Origin: CAIWHR01 sp963717695
Lineage (GTDB): Bacteria; Pseudomonadota; Gammaproteobacteria; Burkholderiales; Casimicrobiaceae
DNA: 64,000 bases
Reading direction: 5' to 3'
Assembly (NCBI GenBank): GCA_963717695.1
Contig: CAVQWR010000004.1
Span: 294,362 to 358,361, forward strand
The notes below the pieces were generated by a model. The model was not told the DNA's origin. It searched no databases and worked only from the letters and a program-made list of their open reading frames with translations. This document shows positions 29,229 through 38,792 of the stretch, piece after piece (positions within the stretch are counted from its first letter, which is position 1; the number at the start of each line of letters is the position of its first letter). The position numbers were made by a program, and so were the translations under genes.

Positions 29229-30176
29229 ATGATCGCAAAGGCTAGCCGTGCGCCGGTAGTGCTGCTGATGGGCCCGACCGCGTCGGGCAAGAGCGCGCTC
29301 GCGCTCTCGCTCGCGAAGCGGTTTCCGCTCGAGATCGTCAGTGTCGACTCGGCGCAGGTCTATCGCGGCATGGACGTCGGCACTGCCAAGCCGGACGCCG
29401 CGACACGTGCGCGCATTCCGCACCATCTCATCGACATTCTCGATCCGACCGAAGCGTATTCTGCGGCCCGGTTCTGCACCGATGCGCAGCGCGCCGTCGA
29501 GGCGATCCGCGCCCGCGGCAACGTCCCGCTGCTGGCGGGCGGCACGATGCTCTATTTCAAGGCGCTGACCGAAGGGCTTTCCGCGCTGCCGGGCCGCGAT
29601 CCCGCCGTGCGCGCGGAGCTCGACGCCCGCGCCGCCATCGAGGGCTGGCCGGCATTGCACGCGGAGCTCGCCCGAATCGATGCGCGGACCGCGGCGCGCC
29701 TCGCGCCGACCGATGCGCAGCGGATCCAGCGCGCGCTCGAAGTGCACGCGATGACCGGGACGCCACTGTCAGCGCTTCAGGGGGCACGCGAGGGCGGAGA
29801 GACGCTGGGCCCCGTGCTGCGCCTCGCGCTGGTCCCGGAGGACCGCGCACGCCTGCATGCGCTGATCGCAGATCGCTTCGAAGAAATGGTCCGCGCGGGG
29901 CTCGTCGCCGAGCTCCGCGGATTGCGCGAGCGCTTCACCCTCGATCCCGCGTTGCCGTCGATGCGCTGCGTGGGGTATCGGCAGGCGTGGGAATATCTCG
30001 ACGGTCGCATCGATCTCGCGACGTTCCTTGCCAAGGGCATCGCCGCCACGCGGCAGCTCGCGAAGCGGCAGCTGACATGGCTGCGCGCGACGCCGGCGCA
30101 GGCGTTCGATCCCTGGGCGCCCGGCCTCGTCGAGGCCGTCGCTGCGCCTATAATCGAGGTTCTGCACAAGGCCTGA
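29229..30176 (+). CDS. miaA: tRNA dimethylallyltransferase
   Basis: Adds the dimethylallyl group to A37 of tRNAs reading codons that begin with U. The 315-residue protein has the P-loop GPTASGKS at 15-22. SVDSAQVYRGMDVGTAKP is the conserved tRNA/substrate segment, and SMRCVGYRQAWEYL and TRQLAKRQLTWLR lie near the C-terminus. The 253 bp before it (28976-29228) show no gene. It uses a product of the isoprenoid genes upstream. leuC starts 15 bp after its stop. Confidence 0.95.
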   Translation: MIAKASRAPVVLLMGPTASGKSALALSLAKRFPLEIVSVDSAQVYRGMDVGTAKPDAATRARIPHHLIDILDPTEAYSAARFCTDAQRAVEAIRARGNVPLLAGGTMLYFKALTEGLSALPGRDPAVRAELDARAAIEGWPALHAELARIDARTAARLAPTDAQRIQRALEVHAMTGTPLSALQGAREGGETLGPVLRLALVPEDRARLHALIADRFEEMVRAGLVAELRGLRERFTLDPALPSMRCVGYRQAWEYLDGRIDLATFLAKGIAATRQLAKRQLTWLRATPAQAFDPWAPGLVEAVAAPIIEVLHKA

Positions 30177-30191
30177 ACGGGATCAGCTTCC

Positions 30192-31601
30192 ATGCACGCG
30201 CGGACCCTCTACGACAAGCTCTGGGACAGCCACGTCGTCCACGAAGGCGAGGACGGCACGGCGCTGCTCTACATCGACCGGCATCTCGTGCACGAGGTGA
30301 CGAGCCCACAGGCGTACGAGGGTCTGCGCCTCGCGGGGCGCAAGCCGTGGCGCGCGGCGTCGATCGTCGCCACCGCCGACCACAACACGCCGACCAAGGA
30401 CTGGAACGCCGGCATCCGCGACGAGGTGTCGCGCACGCAGGTCGAGACGCTCGACGCCAACATCAAGGCCACCGGCGCGCGCGCCTACTTCCCCTTCCGC
30501 GACGCGCGGCAGGGGATCGTCCACGTGATAGGGCCCGAACAGGGCGCGACGCTGCCCGGCATGACGGTGGTCTGCGGCGACTCGCACACGAGCACGCACG
30601 GCGCGTTCGGCTGTCTCGCGTTCGGCATCGGCACGTCCGAGGTCGAGCACGTGCTGGCCACGCAATGCCTCGTGGCGCGCAAGGCGAAGGCCATGCGCGT
30701 CACCGTGGAAGGAGCGCTGCCGCGCGGCTCGACCGCCAAGGACATCGCGCTCGCGATCATCGGGCGCATCGGCACCGCGGGCGGGACCGGCTGCGCGATC
30801 GAGTTCGACGGCGCCGCCATTCGCGCGCTGTCGATGGAAGGCCGGATGACCGTGTGCAACATGGCGATCGAGGCGGGGGCGCGCGCCGGGATGATCGCCG
30901 TCGACGCGACGACGATCGACTACCTGAAGGGGCGGCCGTTCGCGCCGCAGGGGCAGATGTGGGAGCGCGCCGTCGCGCACTGGCGCAAGCTGGTGTCCGA
31001 TCCTGGCGCGACGTTCGACCGCACGGTGACGCTCGACGCGACAACGATCGCGCCGCAGGTGACGTGGGGCACGTCGCCCGAGATGGTCACGTCGATCGAC
31101 GGCCGCGTGCCCGACCCGGACAAGGAGAAGGACTCGGTGCTGCGCGAAGGCATCGAGCGCGCGCTCGTCTACATGGGGCTCGCGCCGAACACCGCGATGA
31201 CCGACATCCGCATCGACAAGGTCTTCATCGGCTCGTGCACCAATTCGCGGATCGAGGATCTTCGCGCCGCCGCGGCGGTGGTGCGCGGTCGGCGCAAGGC
31301 GGACAACGTGAAGCTCGCGCTCGTCGTGCCGGGCTCGGGACCGGTCAAGCAGCAGGCCGAGCGCGAGGGGCTCGATCGCATCTTCACCGCCGCCGGATTC
31401 GAGTGGCGCGAGCCGGGCTGCTCGATGTGCCTAGGCATGAACGATGACAAGCTCGGCGCCGGCGAGCGCTGTGCGTCGACGTCGAACCGCAACTTCGAAG
31501 GCCGGCAGGGGCCGGGCGGCCGCACGCACCTGGTAAGCCCGATCATGGCGGCCGCCGCCGGCATCGCCGGGCATTTCGTCGACGTGCGCCGCCTCGGCTG
31601 A
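30192..31601 (+). CDS. leuC: 3-isopropylmalate dehydratase large subunit
   Basis: Isomerises 2- to 3-isopropylmalate in leucine synthesis, together with LeuD. The 469-residue aconitase-family protein has three [4Fe-4S] ligands: Cys349 (GSCTNSR), Cys410 and Cys413 (PGCSMC). Substrate-binding segments GDSHTSTHGAFG and SNRNFEGRQG are present. Start ATG 30192. It is the first leucine gene of a tightly packed series with the entericidin-like gene, leuD and leuB. No leader peptide or attenuator is visible because only 15 bp separate it from miaA. Confidence 0.97.
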   Translation: MHARTLYDKLWDSHVVHEGEDGTALLYIDRHLVHEVTSPQAYEGLRLAGRKPWRAASIVATADHNTPTKDWNAGIRDEVSRTQVETLDANIKATGARAYFPFRDARQGIVHVIGPEQGATLPGMTVVCGDSHTSTHGAFGCLAFGIGTSEVEHVLATQCLVARKAKAMRVTVEGALPRGSTAKDIALAIIGRIGTAGGTGCAIEFDGAAIRALSMEGRMTVCNMAIEAGARAGMIAVDATTIDYLKGRPFAPQGQMWERAVAHWRKLVSDPGATFDRTVTLDATTIAPQVTWGTSPEMVTSIDGRVPDPDKEKDSVLREGIERALVYMGLAPNTAMTDIRIDKVFIGSCTNSRIEDLRAAAAVVRGRRKADNVKLALVVPGSGPVKQQAEREGLDRIFTAAGFEWREPGCSMCLGMNDDKLGAGERCASTSNRNFEGRQGPGGRTHLVSPIMAAAAGIAGHFVDVRRLG

Positions 31602-31621
31602 GCGACTGGCGGAGGACCGGC

Positions 31622-31768
31622 ATGCTTCGTAAACTCGGAAGGCTGATCGCAATATCGACGTTCCTGATCGGTGTCGCAGGCTGCAACACGATCGAGGGCC
31701 TCGGCAAGGACATCAAGGCAACCGGCGGCGCGGTCGAAAAGGCCGCCGAGAAGACGAAGACATACTGA
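31622..31768 (+). CDS. entericidin A/B-family small lipoprotein
   Basis: A 48-residue protein with N-terminus MLRKLGRLIAIS, a hydrophobic core and lipobox VAGC (Cys20), followed by NTIEGLGKDIKATGGAVEKA. This is the entericidin pattern of small membrane lipoproteins. GGAGG lies nine bases before the ATG. Its TGA overlaps the leuD ATG (TGATG), so leuD translation probably depends on it. In E. coli entericidins form an antidote/toxin-like pair, but this is a single copy between leuC and leuD, a position seen in many betaproteobacteria. Its role there is not established. Confidence 0.85.
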   Translation: MLRKLGRLIAISTFLIGVAGCNTIEGLGKDIKATGGAVEKAAEKTKTY

Positions 31769-32407
31769 TGGAACCGTTCCGCACATTCACCGGGCTCGTC
31801 GCGCCGCTCGATCGCGCCAATGTCGACACCGACGCGATCATTCCCAAGCAGTTCCTGAAGTCGATCAAGCGCACGGGCTTCGGGCCGAATCTCTTCGACG
31901 AGTGGCGCTACCTCGACCGCGGCGAGCCCGGCGGCGACAACTCGCGCCGGCCGCAGAACCCGCAGTTCGTGCTGAACGAGCCCCGCTACAAGGGCGCGCA
32001 GATCCTGCTTGCGCGGCGCAACTTCGGCTGCGGCAGCTCGCGCGAGCACGCGCCGTGGGCGCTCCTCGACTTCGGCTTTCGCGTCGTGATCGCGCCGTCG
32101 TTCGCCGACATCTTCTTCCAGAATTGCTTCAAGAACGGGCTGCTGCCGATCGTGCTGTCCGCCGCGCGAAGTCGACCGGCTGTTCCACGAGACCGCCGCG
32201 CTGCCCGGATTCCGGCTGACGGTGGATCTCGACAGGCAGACGGTCGCGACGACCGACGGCGCGGCCGTGTTCGGCTTCGAGATCGACGCGTTCCGGAAGC
32301 ACTGCCTCGCCAACGGCCTCGACGAAATCGGGCTCACGCTCGGCAAGGCCGATCTCATTCGCGCGTTCGAGACGAAGCATCTCGCGCAACAGCCCTGGCT
32401 CGCCTGA
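31768..32407 (+). CDS. leuD: 3-isopropylmalate dehydratase small subunit (one frameshift)
   Basis: Swivelling domain partner of LeuC. It starts MEPFRTFTGLVAPLDRANVDTDAIIPKQF and has the conserved ARRNFGCGSSREHAPWAL. The frame is lost near 32166. Removing one base there (a G in CGCGCG) gives SAAEVDRLFHETAALPGF and joins the rest of the protein, ending AQQPWLA at 32407, for about 212 residues. The gene is required for leucine synthesis and neither half would work alone, so an assembly error is the best explanation. The ATG overlaps the entericidin-like stop; leuB follows 3 bp later. Confidence 0.93.
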
Positions 32408-32410
32408 TTC

Positions 32411-33478
32411 GTGAAAATCGCCATCCTCCCCGGTGACGGCATCGGCACCGAGATCGTCACCGAGGCGCAGAAGGTCCTCGCCATCCTCCTGCGCGAGGGA
32501 CTGCCGATCGAAACCGATACGGCGCCGATCGGCGGCGCGGGCTACGACGCCGCGAAGGCGCCGCTGCCCGCGGCGACGCTCGCACTCGCCCGCGCGGCCG
32601 ACGCCGTGCTCCTGGGCGCCGTCGGCGGTCCGCAATACGACACGCTGCCGCGGGAGATGCGCCCCGAGCAGGGCATCCTCGGCATACGCCGCGAGCTCGG
32701 TCTCTTCGCGAACCTGCGGCCCGCGCTCGCGTACCCGGAACTGGCGGGCGCGTCGACGCTGAAGCCCGAGGTCATCGCCGGTCTCGACATCGTGATCGTC
32801 CGCGAGCTGACCGGCGACGTGTATTTCGGGCAGCCGCGCGGACGGCGCACCAACGCGGCCGGCGAGGACGAGGGCTTCGACACGATGCTCTACAGCGTGT
32901 CGGAGATCGCGCGCATCGCGCGGGTCGGCTTCGAGACCGCGCGCCGGCGCGGCAAGCGGCTTTGCTCGGTCGACAAGGCCAACGTCCTCGACACCAGCAT
33001 CCTGTGGCGCGAGGTCGTGACGGCGATGGGCGCGGACTATCCGGACGTCGCTCTTTCGCACATGTACGTCGACAACGCGGCGATGCAGCTCGTACGGAAT
33101 CCGAAGCAGTTCGACGTCATCGTCACCGGCAATCTCTTCGGCGACATCCTGTCCGACGAGGCGTCGATGCTCGCGGGCTCGATCGGCATGCTGCCGTCGG
33201 CGTCGCTCGACGCGGCCGGCAAGGGACTCTACGAGCCGATCCACGGCTCGGCGCCCGACATCGCGGGCCAGGACAAGGCGAATCCGCTGGCGACGATCCT
33301 CTCGCTCGCGATGATGTTCCGCTTCACCTTTGCGCGCGCCGACCTCGCCGACCGGATCGAAGCGGCGGTGCGCCACGTGCTGAAGGCCGGACGCCGGACG
33401 CGCGACATCGCGCTACCCGGCGAGCCCGCGATCGGCACGCGGGCGATGGGCGACGCCGTCGTTGCTGCGTTGCAATAG
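32411..33478 (+). CDS. leuB: 3-isopropylmalate dehydrogenase
   Basis: Oxidatively decarboxylates 3-isopropylmalate with NAD. The 355-residue protein starts at GTG 32411 (KIAILPGDGIGTEIV). It has the substrate motif VRELTGDVYFGQPR, the catalytic Lys in the CSVDKANVLDTS segment, and the metal/NAD region GSAPDIAGQDKANP. It closes the leucine series. A weak sigma-70-like pair (TTGCAA near 33469, TAGGAT near 33494, 19-bp spacing) lies at its end and might start the asd transcript. Confidence 0.96.
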   Translation: MKIAILPGDGIGTEIVTEAQKVLAILLREGLPIETDTAPIGGAGYDAAKAPLPAATLALARAADAVLLGAVGGPQYDTLPREMRPEQGILGIRRELGLFANLRPALAYPELAGASTLKPEVIAGLDIVIVRELTGDVYFGQPRGRRTNAAGEDEGFDTMLYSVSEIARIARVGFETARRRGKRLCSVDKANVLDTSILWREVVTAMGADYPDVALSHMYVDNAAMQLVRNPKQFDVIVTGNLFGDILSDEASMLAGSIGMLPSASLDAAGKGLYEPIHGSAPDIAGQDKANPLATILSLAMMFRFTFARADLADRIEAAVRHVLKAGRRTRDIALPGEPAIGTRAMGDAVVAALQ

Positions 33479-33722
33479 AGTGCAAAAATTGTGCTAGGAT
33501 TCAGTCCTATGCGCGATTTTTCGACCGGCTTCGATTTTTCCGCTCCGCGGCGCGTCCGCGCCGCGGGCGCCGGCACATGCGCGGCCAGCGCACGGCGGCC
33601 GCGCGACGAAAATCACGACGATCAAGACGACCTGACCGGTCGCCTCGGCCCGCTGTCGCCTCCGCGAGCGGTTCCCGGGGGCGGGCAGGAGCGCGGCGGC
33701 AGCGGACTTCAGGGTGAACGCT

Positions 33723-34832
33723 ATGCGAGTCGGATTCGTCGGTTGGCGCGGAATGGTCGGTTCGGTGCTCATGCAGCGCATGCAGGCTGAGCGCGACTTC
33801 GATCTCATCGATCCCCAGTTCTTCTCCACGTCGAACGTCGGCGGCAAGGGCCCCGATGTCGGCAAGGGCACGCCCGCGCTGCTCGCGGCGAACGATCTCG
33901 CCGCGCTGAAGGCGCAGGACGTCATCATCACGTGCCAGGGCGGCGACTACACGAACGACATCCATCCGAAGCTGCGCGCGGCCGGCTGGAACGGCTACTG
34001 GATCGACGCGGCGTCGGCGCTGCGCATGGCCGACGACACGGTGATCATCCTCGATCCCGTCAACCGCGACGTGATCGACGCGGCGCTCGCCAAGGGCGTG
34101 AAGAGCTACATCGGCGGCAACTGCACGGTCAGCCTGATGATGATGGCGCTGGCCGGACTCTTCCGGCACGACCTCATCGAGTGGATGACGTGCATGACCT
34201 ACCAGGCGGCGTCGGGTGCGGGCGCGCAGAACATGCGCGAACTCCTGCTGCAGATGGGCGAGGCGCATCTCGCCGCGAAGGCACTGCTCGACGACCCGGA
34301 TTCCGCGATTCTCGAGATCGACCGCGAGGTCGCCGGGATCCTGCGCGACGAGCGCTTCCCGACCGAGCACTTCGGCGTGCCGCTCGCCGGCAGCCTGATC
34401 CCGTGGATCGACAAGGACCTCGGCAACGGCATGAGCCGCGAGGAATGGAAGGGCGGCGCCGAGACCAACAAGATCCTCGGACGGACGAGCGCGCCGCTGC
34501 CGATCGATTCGATCTGTGTCCGCATCGGCGCCATGCGCTGCCATTCGCAGGCGCTGACGATCAAGCTGCGCCGCGACATCCCGCTCGCCGAGATCGAGGC
34601 GCTGCTCGCGGCCGGCAACGACTGGGTGCGCGTCGTGCCGAACACGCGCGAGGCCAGCCTGCGCGAGCTCACGCCCGCGGCCGTCACCGGCAAGCTCGAG
34701 GTGCCCGTCGGGCGGCTGCGCAAGCTCGCGATGGGCGGCGAATACCTCGGCGCATTCACGGTCGGGGACCAACTGCTCTGGGGCGCCGCGGAGCCGCTGC
34801 GGCGGATGCTGCGCATCCTGCTCGCCCGCTGA
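33723..34832 (+). CDS. asd: aspartate-semialdehyde dehydrogenase
   Basis: Reduces aspartyl phosphate to aspartate semialdehyde for lysine/DAP, threonine and methionine synthesis. The 369-residue protein is of the Gram-negative type: MRVGFVGWRGMVGSVLMQRM at the N-terminus and the catalytic Cys134 in GGNCTVSLMMMAL. Start: ATG 33723 fits the family N-terminus; an in-frame GTG three codons earlier is an alternative. The 244 bp between leuB and asd contain no convincing gene. The leuB-asd-fimV-truA order is typical of betaproteobacteria. Confidence 0.95.
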   Translation: MRVGFVGWRGMVGSVLMQRMQAERDFDLIDPQFFSTSNVGGKGPDVGKGTPALLAANDLAALKAQDVIITCQGGDYTNDIHPKLRAAGWNGYWIDAASALRMADDTVIILDPVNRDVIDAALAKGVKSYIGGNCTVSLMMMALAGLFRHDLIEWMTCMTYQAASGAGAQNMRELLLQMGEAHLAAKALLDDPDSAILEIDREVAGILRDERFPTEHFGVPLAGSLIPWIDKDLGNGMSREEWKGGAETNKILGRTSAPLPIDSICVRIGAMRCHSQALTIKLRRDIPLAEIEALLAAGNDWVRVVPNTREASLRELTPAAVTGKLEVPVGRLRKLAMGGEYLGAFTVGDQLLWGAAEPLRRMLRILLAR

Positions 34833-35219
34833 CCCGGCGGGCGGCCCGCCCCGCCATTCCATGGGCGTTTGCGACTGCCGCGTGCGCGGCGCGCGCAGGC
34901 GCCGTGTTTGAGCACGTTTTATGCGACGGCCGCGGTGCCCCGCCGCAGGGCGGGACGCAAAGCCCCTTGGCGGTTTGCGGCGGGAATGCAACATCTTGGC
35001 GGAGCCCGCCGGGCAAGGGGTGGCGGCACAACATGTTGTAGCGGCGCGATGCCGCGACGCAAGCGCTAGCGCACGGCGCTAGGATGCTGGCATGAATGCC
35101 GCATGTCGTGGCTTCGCAGTGCGGCAAAAAATACCATCTAATACTGGGGTTTAGCTTGCACCGCTAAGCCCATGATGTTATGTTTGGTTGAAGAATCCGA
35201 AATCTCGGAAGGGGGCGGC
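34833..35219. other. intergenic region asd-fimV
   Basis: 387 bp without a gene. It has two perfect palindromes: ACAACATGTTGT (35028-35039) and GCGCTAGCGC (35063-35072), with GCGCTAG repeated at 35076. A GC-rich hairpin (CCCGCC, GCA, GGGCGG) lies near 34940 but has no T tract. Composition becomes AT-rich from about 35125, where the fimV promoter lies. The palindromes could be regulator sites, but no regulator is known. Confidence 0.4.
35156..35184 (+). promoter_or_regulatory. probable sigma-70 promoter of fimV
   Basis: TTGCAC (35156-35161), 17 bp, TATGTT (35179-35184). Transcription would begin near 35191. That lies downstream of the ATG at 35172 and so favours the ATG at 35220 as the fimV start. 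The surrounding sequence is AT-rich against the local background. Confidence 0.5.
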
Positions 35220-37908
35220 ATGCGAGCAAGACCGATCCTGTCGTTGAGCCTGCTGGCAAGCGCGATGGCGCTGTCCAGCAACGCGGCCGCGCTCGGCCTC
35301 GGCCGGCTCACGGTCCAGTCGGCACTGGGCCAGCCGCTTTCGGCGCAGATCGAGCTCACCTCGGCGACACGCGAGGAGCTCGACACCCTCGCCGCCAAGA
35401 TCGCCGATCCGTCGCTCTACAGGCAGAACAATCTCACCTATCAGGGCGCGCTGACGCGCGCACGCGTCAGCGTCGAGCGCCGCGCCGACGGCACGACCTA
35501 TCTCAAGGTCACGTCGAGCACGCCGGTCAACGAGCCCTATCTCGACCTGATGGTCGAGCTCAATTGGGCCGTCCGGCCGTGTTGTCCGCGATTACACGTT
35601 CCTGCTCGATCCGCCGGAGACGAGCGCGCCTGCCGTCGCGGTCGAGCCGATGGTGCCGGTGCGCCCTGGAACCTCTGCCGCGCGCGCGGCGCAGGCACCC
35701 AGCGCAGCACAGCCCGCCGCCAACGCCGAGGGCACGTACGCCGTCAAGCGCGGCGACACGCTCTCCAAGATCGCCACCGAATACAAGCCTTCGAACGTCA
35801 CGCTCGACCAGATGCTGGTCGCGCTGTTCAAGGGCAACGCGAACGCCTTCGACGGCAACAACATGAACCGGCTGCGCACCGGCGCCATCGTCTCGATCCC
35901 GAGCGCGACCGACGCCGCCGCGACGCAGCCGACGGAAGCGACCAAGGTCGTTCGCGTGCAGGCGTCCGACTGGCGCACGTATCGCGACAGCGTCGCTGCC
36001 GCCGCACCGGCTGCCGAAGCGGCCGGCGGACGTTCCGCCGGCGGCAAGATCGGCACGGCCGTCGAGGAAAAGACGCCGGCCGCAGCGCCCGGCAAGGATC
36101 AGCTTCGCGTGTCACGCGAAGCGGGACAAGGCAAGGGCGGCGCCGGCGCGGCCGAGGAAGCGATCGCGCGCGACAAGGCGCTGCAGGAAGCCCAGGCCCG
36201 CATCGCGTCGCTCGAGAAGACGCTGTCCGATCTCCAGAAGGCCCTCGAGCTGAAGAGCGGCACCGGCGCGCAGATGCAGGCGCAGGCCGCGAAGGGTGCG
36301 CCGCCGGCGGTCGTTGCGGCCGCACCGGCCGCTTCGGCGCCCGCGCCGTCGACGCCGCCGCCCGCCGCGAAGGCTCCCGAGCCCGCGAAGGCGGAAGCCC
36401 CGAAAGCCGCGGAGCCCGCGCCGGCCGAACCGCCCAAGGCGGAAGCGCCGAAGGCCGCCGAGCCCGCGCCTGCCGTCACGCCGACGCCGGCCCCTGCCGA
36501 GCCGCCGAAGGCCGAGCCGCCCAAGCCGGCGCCGCCGAAGGTCGCGACGAAGGCGCCGGTGAAGGAGCCTCCGGGATTCTTCGAGGACCTCATCGCCAAT
36601 CCGCCCGCATGGCTGATCGGCACCGGCGCGCTCGTCGATCCTGGGCGGCATCGCCGGCATGGTCGCGATGCGCCGGCGCAAGTCGACCAAGTTCGAGGAC
36701 AGCATCATCTCGGGCACCGACATCAAGACCAACACCGTGTTCGGCTCGACCGGCGGCGGCGTCGTCAACACGGGCGACAACTCGCTCGCGAGCGAATTCA
36801 GCCGCGAGGGCCTCGGCAACATCGACACCGACGAAGTCGACCCGATCGCCGAAGCGGAGGTCTACCTCGCCTACGGCCGCGATGCGCAGGCCGAGGAAAT
36901 CCTGAAGGACGCGCTGAAGAAGGATCCGCAGCGGCAGGAAATCTACCTGAAGCTGCTCGAGATCCACGCGCAGCACAACAAGCCGTCCGCGTTCGAGACC
37001 GTCGCCGCCGAGCTCTACTCGGTGTCGCACGGCCAGGGCGAGACGTGGCAGAAGGCGGTCGGCCTCGGCCGGCAGCTCGATCCCAACAACCCGATGTTCG
37101 GCGATTCCGGCGGCGTTGCCGCGGCGGCCGCGGCGGCCGCCGCAGCGTCGGCCGCGAGCGACGAGGAGCCGTTCGTCGTCGAGCCGAAAGCCGAGCACGC
37201 GGGCGCGAAGCCGTTCGAATCCGTGCCGCACGGCACGACGGAAATCGTCGATACGGACGGCGGCCTCGACTTCAGGCTCGACGAGGAAATCTCGATTTCG
37301 CCGACGTCGGGCGCCGCTCCGGTGCGCGCGAAGTCGCCGATCGACATCCTCGCCGGCGCGCAGAGCGAGGTCGAGAAGTCGACGCGCAGCGGAAGCGCCG
37401 CGGCCATCGCCGCGATGGAAAGCGCGGGCGACCGCGCCGCGGGCCGGCGCGGCCGCGGCGACGCCGCGGATTCGCGAGCGCGGCATCGACGCTCGCCGAA
37501 AAGATCGACCACGCGCAGGCGTCGATGGGCGACACCGAACTCGAGTTCCATCTCGACGACGCGGAGAAGCCGACACCGATGCGCGCGGCGCCGCAGCCGG
37601 AGGCGGCCATGGCTGCCGCGGCGCCCGCGGGCGGCGGCGCAGCCCAATCGCTCGCGCGACCGGAAGCGGCGATCGAGCTCGACAAGCTCGACCTTTCGTT
37701 CGATCCGCAGCGCACCACGTTCGAGGATCCGACGCCGTCGGTGCTGGACGGCCAGTGGCACGACGCCGCGACCAAGCTCGACCTCGCCAAGGCATATCAG
37801 GAAATGGGCGACGTCGAAGGCGCCCGCGAGATCCTGCAGGAAGTGCTGCACGAAGGCGACGACCAGCAGAAATCGGAAGCCCAGGCGCTCATCGCGAAGC
37901 TCGGCTGA
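35220..37908 (+). CDS. fimV: FimV/HubP-type pilus assembly and polar hub protein (about four frameshifts)
   Basis: An inner-membrane, peptidoglycan-binding hub needed for twitching and polar organisation. The signal peptide (MRARPILSL...) runs into GLGRLTVQSALGQPL, the FimV N-terminal domain. A LysM domain (YAVKRGDTLSKIA) and a coiled coil (about 35750-36290) follow. Next is a Pro/Ala/Glu/Lys-rich linker with repeats such as EAPKAAEPAPA, then a membrane helix (AWLIGTGALV ... GGIAGM), an acidic cytoplasmic part and the C-terminal FimV TPR ending in EAQALIAKLG. Breaks occur at 35571, 36637, about 37441 and 37468. Deleting one G at each gives NWASGRVVRDYTF, LVILGGIAGM and ATPRFASAAS, all as expected. 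GGAAGGGGG precedes the start. Confidence 0.9.
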
Positions 37909-37926
37909 ACGTCGGCAATGCATCGG

Positions 37927-37963
37927 GCGGGCGGCGGAGTCGATCCGCCGCCCGCTGTTTTTT
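37927..37963 (+). terminator. intrinsic terminator after fimV
   Basis: A perfect 12-bp stem: GCGGGCGGCGGA (37927-37938) pairs with its complement at 37944-37955 around a GTCGA loop. A run of six T follows at 37958-37963. It lies 18 bp after the fimV stop and 32 bp before truA, so truA and the trp genes probably need read-through or their own promoter. Confidence 0.9.
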
Positions 37964-37994
37964 GGCGGAACGTCCCCGCGATCACGGAACCTTG

Positions 37995-38780
37995 ATGCGC
38001 ATCGCGCTCGGCCTCGAATACGCAGGAACGGCCTACACGGGCTGGCAGTCGCAGCCCGACGGTCGCGGCGTGCAGGACGCGCTCGAGCGAGCGCTCGCCG
38101 CCATCGCCGGCGTGCCGGTCCGCACGACAGCCGCGGGACGCACCGACGCGGGCGTGCACGCGACCTCGCAGGTCGTGCACTTCGATTGCGCCGTCCTGCG
38201 GCCCGCCACCGCGTGGGTGCGCGGCGTCAATTCGCATCTTCCGGACGACGTTGCGGTATTGTGGTCGGCCGGGGTCTCCGATGAGTTCCATGCACGTTTC
38301 GCCGCCACCGCCCGTCACTACACGTACCTGCTCGTCAACCGGCCGGTGCGCACGGCGCTCCTCGCCGGCCGCGCGGGCTGGCACCACCGGCCGCTCGACA
38401 TCGATGCGATGACCGACGCAACGAAGCGGCTCGTCGGGCGGCACGATTTCTCGTCGTTCCGCGCATCGGAATGCCAGGCGAAATCGCCGGTGAAGACGCT
38501 GTCGCATGCCGCGATCGCGACGAGCGGCGAGTTCATCCGCTTCGACTTTTCGGCGGACGCCTTCCTGCATCACATGATCCGCAACATCGTCGGTGCGCTG
38601 GTCGACGTCGGCGCCGGCAGGCATCCGCCCGAGTGGGTCACGACGCTGCTCGACGCGCGCGACCGCACGCAGGGCGCGCCGACGTTCGGCGCCGAAGGTC
38701 TCTACCTCACCGGCGCGGACTACGCGGCGAGCTGCGGGCTTCCACCCACCCGGCGCCCGCTGGTGCAGCCGGGCGCCTGA
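37995..38780 (+). CDS. truA: tRNA pseudouridine(38-40) synthase
   Basis: Isomerises uridines 38-40 in the tRNA anticodon arm. The 261-residue protein has the catalytic Asp51 in GRTDAGVHA, then RHYTYLLVNR and the C-terminal FLHHMIRNIVG segment, all TruA hallmarks. Start: ATG 37995, giving the usual MRIALGLEYAGTAYTGWQ. trpF begins 12 bp after its stop, and the truA-trpF-trpB-trpA-accD order is characteristic of betaproteobacteria. Confidence 0.95.
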   Translation: MRIALGLEYAGTAYTGWQSQPDGRGVQDALERALAAIAGVPVRTTAAGRTDAGVHATSQVVHFDCAVLRPATAWVRGVNSHLPDDVAVLWSAGVSDEFHARFAATARHYTYLLVNRPVRTALLAGRAGWHHRPLDIDAMTDATKRLVGRHDFSSFRASECQAKSPVKTLSHAAIATSGEFIRFDFSADAFLHHMIRNIVGALVDVGAGRHPPEWVTTLLDARDRTQGAPTFGAEGLYLTGADYAASCGLPPTRRPLVQPGA

Positions 38781-38792
38781 AGCGGGAAGCGC

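Noticed and set aside
36370..36590. Apparent short tandem repeats in fimV
   Set aside because: They encode the Pro/Ala/Glu/Lys linker normal for FimV and are not a mobile or CRISPR-like repeat. The similar stretch at 44100-44400 is the DedD linker.
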